From Coriobacteriaceae bacterium (GTDB lineage Bacteria; Actinomycetota; Coriobacteriia; Coriobacteriales; UMGS124), in assembly GCA_019421015.1 (NCBI GenBank), contig JAHZGC010000011.1, forward strand, positions 1-64,000: a DNA stretch of 64,000 nt, written 5' to 3'. The notes below the pieces were generated by a model, which searched no databases, had not been told where the DNA came from, and saw nothing but the letters and a program-made list of their open reading frames with translations. Within the stretch, counting starts at the first letter, position 1, and the number at the start of each line of letters is the position of its first letter. Shown one piece after another: positions 36,595-45,324 of this stretch. The position numbers and the translations under genes are program-made.

Positions 36595-37530
36595 ATGAGC
36601 AAGGTCCTGGTCTTTGGCCACAAGAACCCCGACAACGACGCCATCATGTCGGCCGTCATGTTCGCCCAGCTCGCCAACGCCATCGACGGCGCGAACAACG
36701 AGTACGTCGCCTGCCGCCTCGGCGGTCTGCCGGGCGAGAGCGCCGCACTCTTGGCCGAGGTCGGGATGCCCGAGCCCGAGCTTCTGGAGAAGATCGAGCC
36801 CTCCGACGAGCCCCAAAAGGTCATCCTCACCGACCACAACGAGCTTTCCCAGACGGTGGACGGCATCGAGAACGCCGAGGTCGTGGCCGTTATCGACCAC
36901 CACCGCATCGCCGACCTCACCACGGCCCAGCCCATCGCCTTCGTGAACCTGCCCTGGGGCTCCACCTGCACGGTGATCGCGCACCTGTTCGACGTCACGG
37001 GCACCGAGATGAGCGACGCCCAGGCCAAGCTCCTGCTCGCCGCCATGATGACCGACACCGTGATGCTCAAGTCGCCCACCACCACCGCCGTGGACCGCGC
37101 CATCGCCGCCGAGCTGGGCGAGCGCCTGGGCGTGGACCCCGCGACCTTCGGCGCCCAGGTGTTCCGCAGCCGCGGGGCCGACGGCTTTACCCCCGCCCAG
37201 ATGGTCTCGCGCGACATCAAGCGCTTCGACATCGGCGGCAAGGCCGTCTACATCGGCCAGTACGAGACCGTGAACCGCCAGCCGGTCCTCGAGCAGGCCG
37301 CCGACCTGCGCGCCGCTATGGAGGAGTACCGAGCCGCCAACGAGGGCGACACGCTGGTGCTGCTGGTCACCGACATCATCGACGAGGGCTCCCAGGTCTT
37401 CATCTGCGGCGAGACCGAGGTGGCCGAGAAGGGCCTGGGCATCGAGGCCTGCGACGAGGGCGTGTGGATGCCCGGCGTCCTCTCGCGCAAGAAGCAGGTC
37501 GCGGCCCCGCTCATCGCCTGCGCCGAGTAG
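36595..37530 (+). CDS. ppaC: Manganese-dependent inorganic pyrophosphatase (family II)
   Basis: A 311-residue DHH-family pyrophosphatase that hydrolyses PPi to two phosphates in the cytosol. GHKNPDNDAIMSAV is the N-terminal metal site, LTDHNELSQ and VAVIDHHRIADL (DHH) bind Mn, and the C-terminal DHHA2 domain contains FRSRGADGFTPAQMVSRDIKRF and the SRKKQVAAPL substrate-binding Arg-Lys-Lys. There are no CBS domains, so it is the unregulated type. In the first motif the usual Thr/Ser-type residue is Asn (PDND). GAAGGAG precedes the ATG. nhaA follows by 31 bases. Confidence 0.94.
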   Translation: MSKVLVFGHKNPDNDAIMSAVMFAQLANAIDGANNEYVACRLGGLPGESAALLAEVGMPEPELLEKIEPSDEPQKVILTDHNELSQTVDGIENAEVVAVIDHHRIADLTTAQPIAFVNLPWGSTCTVIAHLFDVTGTEMSDAQAKLLLAAMMTDTVMLKSPTTTAVDRAIAAELGERLGVDPATFGAQVFRSRGADGFTPAQMVSRDIKRFDIGGKAVYIGQYETVNRQPVLEQAADLRAAMEEYRAANEGDTLVLLVTDIIDEGSQVFICGETEVAEKGLGIEACDEGVWMPGVLSRKKQVAAPLIACAE

Positions 37531-37561
37531 CGCCGCCCATCACGAACACGGAGGGCCGTCT

Positions 37562-39196
37562 ATGGCCGCAAACGACATCTTTATCGAGGTAACCCAGAAG
37601 CGCTACGACAAGCGCAGCAAGATCGAGGCGATGCTCACCAACACCACGGCCGCGCTGCTGATGATCGGTGCCGCCATCGTGGCGCTTATCCTCACCAACG
37701 TGGGCTTCCACGAGCCGCTGCACCACTTTATGGAAACGCCCCTGGGCTTCTATTGGGGCGACACCTTTATCGGCCTGACCGTCGAGCTCTTTGTGAACGA
37801 CCTGCTCATGGCCTTCTTCTTTTTGCTGGTGGGCTGCGAGCTCAAGTACGAGATGACCGTGGGCGCCCTGGCCAAGCCCAAACAGGCCATCCTGCCCATG
37901 GTGGCGGCCCTGGGCGGCGTGTGCGGCCCCGCCCTCATTTACATGGGCATCAACCTCGGCGGCGACGCCATGCACGGCTGGGCCATCCCCACGGCGACCG
38001 ACATCGCCTTTGCCCTGGCCGTCATGAGCCTCTTCGGCAACCGCATCCCCGTGGGCGCCAAGGTGTTCTTCTCCACCCTTGCCATCGCCGACGACCTGGT
38101 GGCCATTGTGGTCATCGCCCTGGCCTACTCCACCGACATTAGCTTCATGTGGCTCGGGGCTGCGGTGCTGGTCACGATCCTGCTCATCTGCCTCAACCGC
38201 ATGCAGGTCTACAAGCTCACGCCCTACATGCTCCTGGGCGCGGTGCTCTGGGTGTGCTTCTTCAACTCGGGCGTCCACGCCACCCTGGCCGGCGTTGTGC
38301 TCGCCTTCACCCTGCCCGTCAAGTCCAACGTCAACCTCAAGAGCTACACCAACTGGATCGGCCAGAAGAGCAGCGAGTTTGACGAGCGCTACAACAGCGA
38401 TCTGCGTATCCTCGGCCAGCACGAGGTGACCGAGGTGGCCCACGAGGTGGCCGACATCTCCCACCGCGTCACGCCGCCCCTGCAGCGTCTCGAGCACTTG
38501 ATCACCTTCTGGGTCAACTTCGTGATCCTGCCCATCTTTGCCTTCGTCAACGCCCAGGTCTTCATCGCCGACGCGAACATGGCCGAGGTGCTCACCTCGC
38601 CCGTCACCCTCGGCGTCTTCTGCGGCCTTGTCTTCGGCAAGCCCATCGGCATCCTGCTGACCACGTTCGTGCTGGTCAAGTTCCTGGGCTTCACGCTGCC
38701 CAAGAACACCCGCTGGGGCCACATGGTGGGCATCGGCATGCTGGGCGGTATCGGCTTCACCATGGCCATCCTGGTGGGCGGCCTTGCCTTCAGCGACCCG
38801 TCCCACATCATGGAGGGCAAGGTGGGCATCCTGCTCGGCACCTTTACGGCGGCCGTGCTCGGCCTGGGCTACCTCTTTGTCTACCTCAAGGTCACCGAGA
38901 AGAAGTACGGCGTTCTCGACGAGGGCCAGGACGGCCCGGTAGGCGTCGAGGTCAAGGTCGACCTGCCCGGCACCGAGAACGACTTCGCCGTGCTTGAGCG
39001 CGGCGACGGCGGGGAGGTCTCGGACCAGGTGAACGACGCCATAGCCAAGGCCGTTGCCCAGGCGCTCGAAGAGGCCATCGCCCAAACCGTGGCCGAGAAG
39101 GGCAAACCCGCCCGCGTGGCCGTGTCCATCGAGTCCGAGTCGGGCGAGAAGAGCGTCATCGACCTCTCGAAGCTCAAGGGGTCGGCCAAGGATTAA
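37562..39196 (+). CDS. nhaA: Na+/H+ antiporter NhaA with C-terminal cytoplasmic extension
   Basis: A 544-residue NhaA-type antiporter that exports Na+ in exchange for H+. TDIAFALAVMSLFGNRIP (helix IV, Asp133 equivalent), TLAIADDLVAIVVIALAYS (the Asp163-Asp164 pair) and VFGKPIGILLTTFVLVKFLG (helix X Lys) are conserved, as is GIGMLGGIGFTMAILVGGLAF. E. coli NhaA has about 388 residues. Here a linker of some 60 residues lies in the middle (about 255-305), and an acidic hydrophilic tail of about 100 residues follows the last helix. The tail's role is unknown. A strong terminator follows the stop. Confidence 0.93.
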   Translation: MAANDIFIEVTQKRYDKRSKIEAMLTNTTAALLMIGAAIVALILTNVGFHEPLHHFMETPLGFYWGDTFIGLTVELFVNDLLMAFFFLLVGCELKYEMTVGALAKPKQAILPMVAALGGVCGPALIYMGINLGGDAMHGWAIPTATDIAFALAVMSLFGNRIPVGAKVFFSTLAIADDLVAIVVIALAYSTDISFMWLGAAVLVTILLICLNRMQVYKLTPYMLLGAVLWVCFFNSGVHATLAGVVLAFTLPVKSNVNLKSYTNWIGQKSSEFDERYNSDLRILGQHEVTEVAHEVADISHRVTPPLQRLEHLITFWVNFVILPIFAFVNAQVFIADANMAEVLTSPVTLGVFCGLVFGKPIGILLTTFVLVKFLGFTLPKNTRWGHMVGIGMLGGIGFTMAILVGGLAFSDPSHIMEGKVGILLGTFTAAVLGLGYLFVYLKVTEKKYGVLDEGQDGPVGVEVKVDLPGTENDFAVLERGDGGEVSDQVNDAIAKAVAQALEEAIAQTVAEKGKPARVAVSIESESGEKSVIDLSKLKGSAKD

Positions 39197-39230
39197 CGCA
39201 GGCCCTGTTTTTCATCGACGTCCGGTCCCC

Positions 39231-39271
39231 AAAGCGCCTCGCCCGTCCTATCATGGGCGAGGCGCTTTTTT
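39231..39271 (+). terminator. Rho-independent terminator of nhaA
   Basis: AAAGCGCCTCGCCC (39231-39244) pairs perfectly with GGGCGAGGCGCTTT (39255-39268) over 14 bp, with a 10-nt loop and a run of seven T. Confidence 0.92.
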
Positions 39272-39305
39272 GCCGCTTCCTAACCCCAAGTACGAAAGGC
39301 CCCCC

Positions 39306-40244
39306 ATGGCAGCCACCATTCCCAGCGTCATCCGCGAGACCCTCGCCGTTCCCGGTTCCGACGCCTCCATCCCCATGATCACGCTCAAGGGCGGCGCGGG
39401 CCCGCGTTTTGCCCTGACCGCCGGCGTCCACGCCGACGAGTACGTGGGCGAGCAGGCGCTGGTCGAACTGGCCCGCGAGCTTGCCGACGTCGAGCTGGCG
39501 GGGTCCGTGACCATCGTGCCCGTGGCGAACACGGTCTCCTTCGAACGCCGCGGCACGAGCATGGTCCCCAACGAGGAGGACCGCGGCGAGACCAACCTCA
39601 ACCGCGTGTTCCCCGGCGACGCCGAGGGCAACCTCGCCCAGCGCGTGGCCTACGCCGTGTTCCACGGTGCTATCGAGGGTGCCGACTTCTACGTCGACCT
39701 CCACTCGGGCGACTACTACGAGGACCTCGCCCCGCACCTCTACTACGTGGCGGACCTCCCCGTGGGCGACGCCTCGCGCGCCCTGGCAGCCTGCACCGAT
39801 GTGGCGGCCGTGGTGCCGTGCTACGAGACCGTCTCGGGAGGCACCTACGCGGCGGCAGCGGCGGCCGGCACCCCCTCGATCCTCCTTGAGCGCGGCGGCA
39901 TGGGGGCGTGGTCGCGCGAGGAGGTCGATGCGGTGAAGCGCGACATCCTCAATATGCTGCGCCATGCGGGGATCGTCGCCGGCGAGGCGTTGGACCTGCG
40001 CGCGGCCCAGTACGACTACGAGGACATGCGCGCCCTGTACGCCCCCGTGGCCGGCTGCTGGTATCCCGCCAAGCGTTCTGGGAGCGCCTTTGCCGCCGGC
40101 GAGGTGCTCGGCGAGATCCGCGACCTCTTTGGCGAGGTCCTTCACGAGGTGGTGGCCCCCGGCGCCGGATGCGTGATCTACCAGACCGGCTCGCTCAACG
40201 TCGTGAAGGACGGTCCCCTCATCGCCTACGGCCTCTACGCGTAG
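39306..40244 (+). CDS. Succinylglutamate desuccinylase/aspartoacylase (M14-like) family protein
   Basis: A 312-residue Zn-dependent hydrolase of the AstE/AspA family. ALTAGVHADEYVGEQALV holds the first two Zn ligands (His and Glu of HxxE), and FYVDLHSGDYYED the third (His). IPVANT-like (VTIVPVANTVSF), ETNLNRVFPG and the final beta domain (APVAGCWYPAKRSGSAFAAGEVLG) match family layout. These enzymes remove acyl groups from N-acyl amino acids; the substrate is not clear. AGGCCCCCC precedes the ATG at 39306, 35 bases after the terminator, so it has its own promoter or depends on readthrough. Confidence 0.85.
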   Translation: MAATIPSVIRETLAVPGSDASIPMITLKGGAGPRFALTAGVHADEYVGEQALVELARELADVELAGSVTIVPVANTVSFERRGTSMVPNEEDRGETNLNRVFPGDAEGNLAQRVAYAVFHGAIEGADFYVDLHSGDYYEDLAPHLYYVADLPVGDASRALAACTDVAAVVPCYETVSGGTYAAAAAAGTPSILLERGGMGAWSREEVDAVKRDILNMLRHAGIVAGEALDLRAAQYDYEDMRALYAPVAGCWYPAKRSGSAFAAGEVLGEIRDLFGEVLHEVVAPGAGCVIYQTGSLNVVKDGPLIAYGLYA

Positions 40245-40254
40245 GCCCGCGCTC

Positions 40255-40316
40255 GGGGCGGGGCTGGTGTGGCATCGTCTCTTGCATTGTGCTGGGGACT
40301 GCCCTAGCCCCGCCCC
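40255..40316. terminator. GC-rich inverted repeat between two convergent genes
   Basis: GGGGCGGGGCT and AGCCCCGCCCC form an 11-bp perfect stem with a loop of about 40 nt, spanning the gap between the deacylase stop and the Mbeg1-like stop (coordinates within 2 bases). There is no T tract. It may stop transcription from both sides. Confidence 0.4.
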
Positions 40317-41623
40317 TCGGGTTTGCCCTCATCGCGCTCGCGCATGCGGGCGTCATGCCCCTCGCGCAGGCGCGCCTTCTCCTCCTCCGTGCCCGTGGCA
40401 AGCTCCCAAACGCCGCCAGCCACCGAGCTCACACGGTCGACGGCCCCGCGGTAGCGCTGCGACACCGAGCCGACCAGGTCGTCGCGGGCCGTTCGGACCG
40501 CCTGCCCTCGAAAGCTCGAGATCGCGGCCGCAAGCACCTTGCGCTGCCCCTCGTCCATCGAGCGTGCAGACCCCATCAGCCCCATGATGCCCTGGACGCC
40601 GTCCTCGAACACCTCGCCGGCCCCGCCTTCGGACGCCTCGACCGCCGCGAACAGGGCGTCGACGGCCTCCTCGAGCCCCTGGTCGCTGTAGCTGCGCATC
40701 CATTCCGCCAATGTGCGCCGCCAGCGGTCCGCCGCGTCGGCCAACTTCTCGGCGGCCACGAGCTCGTGGGTGTTCGGGTCGATGTGCCAGCGAAACGTGC
40801 TGTGCTGCTCCAGCCCGTGCCCGTCGCTCTGAACGACGTGCAAATCTGTGGCGTTCTCCATGACGAGGCCCACCATGGACTCCTCGGGCACGTACTTCTC
40901 CACCCGGTCGGCGACCTGCGCGTACTGCTGGGCCGAGAACGCCTCGTCCCTAAAGCCTGGCCCATCGAAGTCGTAGACGTGTACAATCCTCTCCCTCACG
41001 GCGGGCTGCGCCTGTACGGCCGCATAGACCGCCAGGTTGCCGCCCTTGGAGTGGCCGCCCACATAGAGGGGGCCTTTGGTCTTTGCGCCGACCGTCTCAA
41101 GGTAGCGCACTGCGTCGGCCTGGGAGGGGACGGGCCAGCGGTAGGCCATCATAAAGTTCTCGCGCCACCCCGCGACCGAGCCGTCGGTCCCCCGAAACGC
41201 CACGTAGTCAAAGTGCCCCTCGCAGCTGACGGTCAGCGCTGCGAACTGCTCCCCGCGCCCTTCGTCGAGCCTGCCTTCGGGCCAGCGTACCCGCAGGTCC
41301 CTGAAGCGGGGGCTGCCGGCCAGCGCGCTCAGAAAGCCCCACGTCCGTTCAGGCGGAAAGCCCTGGAACATCGCGCCAAAGAGCTCCGACCTCAAGAGGT
41401 CGCGCAGCGTCGGCTCGCCGCTCAGGCCGAACGGCCCTGGCTCGCCGGTGTCGCTCCCGATGCCGGGGAGAAGCCCTTCGAGGTGCAGGGCGGCCGTCTC
41501 GGCAAGCACGACCGCGTCGACGCTGCAGAACGGGCGCTCGGCAAAGGTGTCGAGGGCCGTGGCGACGTATTCCGTCAGGCGGATCGGTTCGAGACGGTCT
41601 GCTATGGTGTCGGGATTCGGCAT
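40304..41623 (-). CDS. Mbeg1-like (DUF2974) alpha/beta hydrolase-fold protein
   Basis: A 439-residue protein with the Mbeg1-like lipase-fold domain. FDYVAFRGTDGSVAGWRENF precedes the nucleophile motif LYVGGHSKGGNLAVYAAV (Ser in GHSKGG). The domain continues VYDFDGPGF and ends near residue 300 with RWHIDPNTHEL. The last 150 residues are charged and helical and may be regulatory. Members are common in Firmicutes and Coriobacteriia but have no settled substrate. It stands alone on the minus strand between two plus-strand genes. Confidence 0.82.
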   Translation of the reverse strand: MPNPDTIADRLEPIRLTEYVATALDTFAERPFCSVDAVVLAETAALHLEGLLPGIGSDTGEPGPFGLSGEPTLRDLLRSELFGAMFQGFPPERTWGFLSALAGSPRFRDLRVRWPEGRLDEGRGEQFAALTVSCEGHFDYVAFRGTDGSVAGWRENFMMAYRWPVPSQADAVRYLETVGAKTKGPLYVGGHSKGGNLAVYAAVQAQPAVRERIVHVYDFDGPGFRDEAFSAQQYAQVADRVEKYVPEESMVGLVMENATDLHVVQSDGHGLEQHSTFRWHIDPNTHELVAAEKLADAADRWRRTLAEWMRSYSDQGLEEAVDALFAAVEASEGGAGEVFEDGVQGIMGLMGSARSMDEGQRKVLAAAISSFRGQAVRTARDDLVGSVSQRYRGAVDRVSSVAGGVWELATGTEEEKARLREGHDARMRERDEGKPEGRG

Positions 41624-41808
41624 GCTTTGGCTCCCCTCACAAAGAAGGCCGCACGGTGCGGTGGTATGAACAGCTATATTCCCACCTTTGAGACTTTGGC
41701 GGCCCGGGCTGCCCGTGCTGCCGTTGCCGGCCGGCTGCGCTATGCTGTATCCACAAGAAACGGCCGCGCCCCTGGAGCGGCCCGTCGAACCAGGAAGGCC
41801 CGCACGCC

Positions 41809-43002
41809 ATGACCGCTCTCACACCCGCCCCCGCCCCAGGGCTGCGCACCGACGACTTCGACTACGACCTGCCCCGCGAGCGCATCGCCCAGGCCCCGGC
41901 CGAGCCGCGCGACTCCTGCCGCCTGCTTGTGCTCGACCGCGCCACCGGTGAGGTCGCGTTCAAGACCTTCACCGACATCGTGGACTATCTGGAACCGGGC
42001 GATCTGCTCGTGGCCAACGAGACCCGTGTGCTGCCGGCCCGCCTGGTGGGTCACAAGCCGGGCACGGGCGGGGTGGCCGAGTGCCTGCTCACCAACCGCC
42101 GCGAGGACCTTGACCCCATGGGCGGTACCTGGGAGTGCCTGGTGCGGCCCGGCAAGCGCCTTAAGCCCGGCGCCTTGGTGGAGTTTCGCGCGGGAGGCCT
42201 GTTGGCCCCCATGGAGTCGCCCGTGGTGCTCACGGCCGAGGTGGGGGAGACACTGCCTCAGCGCGGCCTGCGTCTGGTGCGCTTTACGGCTGCCGAGGGT
42301 CTGACCCTCGACGAGGCGTTCCACAAGGCAGGCCATGTGCCGCTGCCGCCGTATATCACCGAGTACGAGGGCGATTCCGAAAAGTACCAGACCGTCTTTG
42401 CCATGGACGACGAGCACTCGGCCGCTGCCCCCACGGCGGGTCTGCACTTCACCCCCGGACTCATCGAGCGCCTCAAGGCCAAGGGCGTGAAGTGGGCCAC
42501 GGTGGAGCTCGAGGTGGGCATCGACACCTTCCGCATCGTGGAGGAGGAGGACCCCACCGAGCACGAGATGCACACCGAGCGCTACCACGTGCCCCAGGAG
42601 GTGATCGACGCCGTGCACGAGACCAAGGCTGCCGGCAAGCGTGTCGTGGCCGTGGGCACCACGTCGGTGCGCTCCCTCGAGAGCGCCTGGGACCCTGCGG
42701 CACCGGTGAGCGTGCCCCCTATGGTGGCCCGGCGCTTTGAGGGCTTGCCTGACTCGGCGGCTGTGACCGGCGTCGGCGACGTCGTTGCGCGTGAGAACGC
42801 CACCACGAACCTGTTCCTGATGCCGGGCAGCACCTTTCATGTGGTGGACGCCATGGTGACGAACTTCCACGTGCCGCGCTCCACCCTCATGATGCTCGTG
42901 AGCGCCTTTGCGACCCGCGAGCAGATCATGGACGCCTACGCCCAGGCGATCGAGGCTGAGTTCCGTATGTTGTCGTTCGGCGACGCGATGCTGATTGTAT
43001 AG
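41809..43002 (+). CDS. queA: S-adenosylmethionine:tRNA ribosyltransferase-isomerase
   Basis: A 397-residue enzyme that adds the cyclopentene precursor to preQ1 at the tRNA wobble base, in queuosine synthesis. DDFDYDLPRERIAQAPAEPRD is the N-terminal signature, LVANETRVLPARL and EHSAAAPTAGLHFTP are the family cores, and TNFHVPRSTLMMLVSAFA precedes the C-terminal LSFGDAMLIV. Length is slightly above the usual 340-360 because of small insertions. No other queuosine gene is nearby. Its last codons include the 20-bp sequence repeated at 45472 (see the island entry). Confidence 0.95.
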   Translation: MTALTPAPAPGLRTDDFDYDLPRERIAQAPAEPRDSCRLLVLDRATGEVAFKTFTDIVDYLEPGDLLVANETRVLPARLVGHKPGTGGVAECLLTNRREDLDPMGGTWECLVRPGKRLKPGALVEFRAGGLLAPMESPVVLTAEVGETLPQRGLRLVRFTAAEGLTLDEAFHKAGHVPLPPYITEYEGDSEKYQTVFAMDDEHSAAAPTAGLHFTPGLIERLKAKGVKWATVELEVGIDTFRIVEEEDPTEHEMHTERYHVPQEVIDAVHETKAAGKRVVAVGTTSVRSLESAWDPAAPVSVPPMVARRFEGLPDSAAVTGVGDVVARENATTNLFLMPGSTFHVVDAMVTNFHVPRSTLMMLVSAFATREQIMDAYAQAIEAEFRMLSFGDAMLIV

Positions 43003-43105
43003 GGGGTGGGTTCCGTCGGTTGAGCGCTCGACGACTGCCTGGCCAAGATGTCCGAGGGTTACAATGATTCCTTCGTAAATAATTGATGGCTAGTCAAGTG
43101 CCGCT

Positions 43106-43774
43106 CTACAGCTGGTTCTTGCGGATCTTTTTGAGACTGTTCTTCTTGAAGCTTCCCCAATTGCCAAAGAACAGGTGGTCTGTGGGTCTGTCGTCATGGA
43201 GCTCGTACTTCAGGGCGATGAACTCCAGGGTGCAAATGTAGTCCGCAAGTTGGTAGAGCCGATAGGACCGTGGCGTCACGTCTTTATAGACAATTGCGTC
43301 TTTGGAAAGCGTGTACTCGATTGCGGCATGGAGTGCCTCGGTGACGATGGCCTGGTCGTTGTCGTAATAGATCTTTATTTTATCGAAGGCTTGCAGGTAC
43401 GTGAGGTTGTCGAAGAGGAACAGAATCAGGTCACGCTTCATACGAAGCAGGAGGGTGTCCATGGAGGATGCCTCAGCTTTTATGTAGGAAAACGTCTTGT
43501 ATCTGAAGGGGAAGTGCTGGGCAAAGACAGAGAACGCTGCGAGCAGCCTCTTCCTGTCCTGAAAGGACAGCGCCCGGCAGTCCTCATGGCCGTTCATGAG
43601 TGGCCCCATGTGAAACGGGATATCGGGAAGGCCCTTGTCCATCAGGGATTGCGTGTACGGCGCTTCGAATTGGTAGAAGCCTTCACTCTGGTCATGAAAG
43701 ACCAGGGTGATGAGGTAGAACTTGGACCCCGACTGGTCGCCGGATTCGTCGACAAAGATGGACAGCTCGCCCAT
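43106..43774 (-). CDS. DUF3800 domain-containing protein
   Basis: A 222-residue protein beginning MGELSIFVDESGDQSGSKFY, the DUF3800 signature with an acidic DES pair that suggests an RNase H/integrase-like nuclease fold. Later acidic residues (KIYYDNDQAIV) and YRLYQLADYICTLEFIAL complete the pattern. Function is unknown; members often occur on mobile elements and near defence genes. Base composition is clearly more AT-rich than the neighbours, which suggests transfer. The ATG at 43774 has GAGGGG upstream. Longer in-frame starts upstream run through unrelated sequence. Confidence 0.82.
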   Translation of the reverse strand: MGELSIFVDESGDQSGSKFYLITLVFHDQSEGFYQFEAPYTQSLMDKGLPDIPFHMGPLMNGHEDCRALSFQDRKRLLAAFSVFAQHFPFRYKTFSYIKAEASSMDTLLLRMKRDLILFLFDNLTYLQAFDKIKIYYDNDQAIVTEALHAAIEYTLSKDAIVYKDVTPRSYRLYQLADYICTLEFIALKYELHDDRPTDHLFFGNWGSFKKNSLKKIRKNQL

Positions 43775-43816
43775 CGTGCGAATCCCCTCAGATATAAAAA
43801 ATGCCGAGGGACACCC

Positions 43817-44706
43817 GTGGCCCCGACCGAATACGACCTGTACATGGCCGACAAGTCGGGCGCGGCGGTGAGCGAGGTGCGCAAGTTCGTGGCCGACAAG
43901 ACCTCGCCTGAGCGCGCCGACCGCATCGTGCGCGTGACCTTCGCCATGCTCGCCGACGCAAAGACAAGCGCCAAAGAGACCTACTACCTCACTCACGGCG
44001 GTCGAACAAGGGCACGGGAACCGTGGCCTGGCGCCGGGAGTTCCGCATCGACATCGCGTTTGCCAACCAGTTCGAAGTCTCCGCCCATGTCAAAGACACC
44101 AGAAGTGCGGTCTTGAAGGGCTTGCGCTCCAACCTGTCGGTGCCGGACGCGATTAACTACGAGGAGCGGTACTAGGCCTTCCAAAAGACCGACGACAGCC
44201 AGAAGCTGCTGCAGCGCATAGGGCAGACCTTGGGGCTGGCCCGTCCGGTGGCCGAGCACCATAGCTCGGTCGACGTGCAGGGGCCTGCCGCCATCACCTT
44301 AGGGGAGTTCCGCGAGCACATGCGGTGGCTCGAGCAGGTGCCGGTGCTCGAATACGACGAGGATCCGGCGGCCGAGCGAACCAGTTCCGCATTCGTGGAG
44401 GCGGCTCCATTGGCGCGGTCTGTGGGGGTCGCCCAGGCGGCTCAGCGCGATCAGGTGCGCGAGGTGGCAGCCTGCCACCTGCTCTGCAACGTGGAGCCTG
44501 TCAACGGGGAACTTGCGAAGTGCGATGCCGACGTCGACTCGGCGTCGGTGGCGGCTTTGGCCGACGAGGTGGATCAATCGTTTAGCGTATACCGGCAGAT
44601 CGTTCAACCGAGAGCGCTACTGGGGCGTGCTCGACGACGACTACCAAAAGCATGTGGACCACTTTTGGTACGGGTTCAAGAAACTTGGAGTCGACCGACG
44701 CTATGA
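43817..44706 (+). pseudogene. Frameshifted remnant of an unrecognised protein gene
   Basis: A gene-like series of fragments runs left to right in changing frames. The first, from GTG 43817 (GAGGG 6 bases upstream), includes YDLYMADKSGAAVSEVRKF and LADAKTSAKETYYLTHGG. Near 44000 the frame shifts to one that reads GTVAWRREFRIDIAFANQF and continues to LRSNLSVPDAINYEERY, where a TAG at 44173 interrupts it. The same frame resumes with AFQKTDDSQKLLQRIG and runs to about 44600. A third frame then reads RERYWGVLDDDYQKHVDHFW. I do not recognise the family. It is divergent from the DUF3800 gene, 42 bp apart. Probably a broken cargo gene of the island. Confidence 0.55.
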
Positions 44707-44867
44707 CCAGGATGGATCTACGCGGCCTCGAGGGATACTTCGACCGCGCGGTGATAGACCTGCAGAAGCAGGCCGTCGCGCTGGGTGGGCGCATGGACGA
44801 GCAGCAGATCGAGAAGTTCTGCGAGAACGTGAGAAAGCTTCCCCATCGGCAGGCTGCCGCCGAGTAA
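44703..44867 (+). CDS. Small hypothetical reading frame at the end of the remnant
   Basis: A 54-residue frame (MTRMDLRGLEGYFDRAVIDL...KFCENVRKLPHRQAAAE), predicted helical. Its ATG overlaps the end of the preceding decayed frame. It may be a small separate gene of the island or the last piece of the broken gene. No ribosome-binding site or recognisable domain is visible. A hairpin follows the stop. Confidence 0.35.
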   Translation: MTRMDLRGLEGYFDRAVIDLQKQAVALGGRMDEQQIEKFCENVRKLPHRQAAAE

Positions 44868-44883
44868 AAGGAAAAACGGCCAG

Positions 44884-44932
44884 CCGGCTTTGAAGCACGG
44901 TGGGGTTCTTGTCCCATGAGTTTCAAAGCCGG
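44884..44932 (+). terminator. Hairpin after the decayed gene
   Basis: CCGGCTTTGAA (44884-44894) and TTCAAAGCCGG (44922-44932) are a perfect 11-bp inverted repeat; GGGGTTCTTGTCCC forms an inner stem. There is no long T tract. It probably marks the original end of the island gene. Confidence 0.5.
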
Positions 44933-45249
44933 TTATCCCAATGCACCTTGAATGGCAAATTCGGCTCGAGGGTGTAACTTATTATCTGATATTGATATTA
45001 AACTTTGAAGCTGATAGATAAAACCGCAGCTCATATGTGGATTAATCGAAAACTTATATCATAATCATAAGCATAGGCACGCCCTCGACCCGAATTTGGG
45101 TTTTGATACCCAGGTTTCTGTTTTGATACTCGAGGAGCGTCGCGAGGCGGTCCGATGTCGGGCGCGGCGAATCGAAGCGATGTCCCAGCCCTTCGCCCCA
45201 TGCCATGAAGGCCCTGTGCATTTTGGTTTCGTTTGCCATCGGAACCGCT
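44933..45249. other. AT-rich segment within the island
   Basis: This is the most AT-rich part of the window (especially 44980-45075). It contains a 61-codon minus-strand frame (45054-45239; MANETKMHRAFMAWGEGLG...) without a ribosome-binding site or domain, which may be a fragment of a lost gene. Nothing else is recognisable. Confidence 0.4.
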
Positions 45250-45277
45250 TTGAACGCTACACTCTCCCAAATATGTT
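45250..45277 (+). promoter_or_regulatory. Candidate promoter upstream of the aromatic cluster
   Basis: TTGAAC (45250-45255) and TATGTT (45272-45277) with a 16-bp spacer are reasonable -35 and -10 boxes. A start near 45284 would give a leader of about 455 nt before aroF containing the small Tyr-rich frame and the hairpins. Confidence 0.4.
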
Positions 45278-45324
45278 GTTTGCCTTTGGTTACCCGGTAC
45301 GGCTAGAAAGGATGCGGCCCCAGG

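Noticed and set aside
45054..45239. A 61-codon minus-strand frame in the AT-rich part of the island as a real gene
   Set aside because: No ribosome-binding site, no domain and an abrupt end in AT-rich sequence. It may be a fragment, so it is only mentioned in the region entry.
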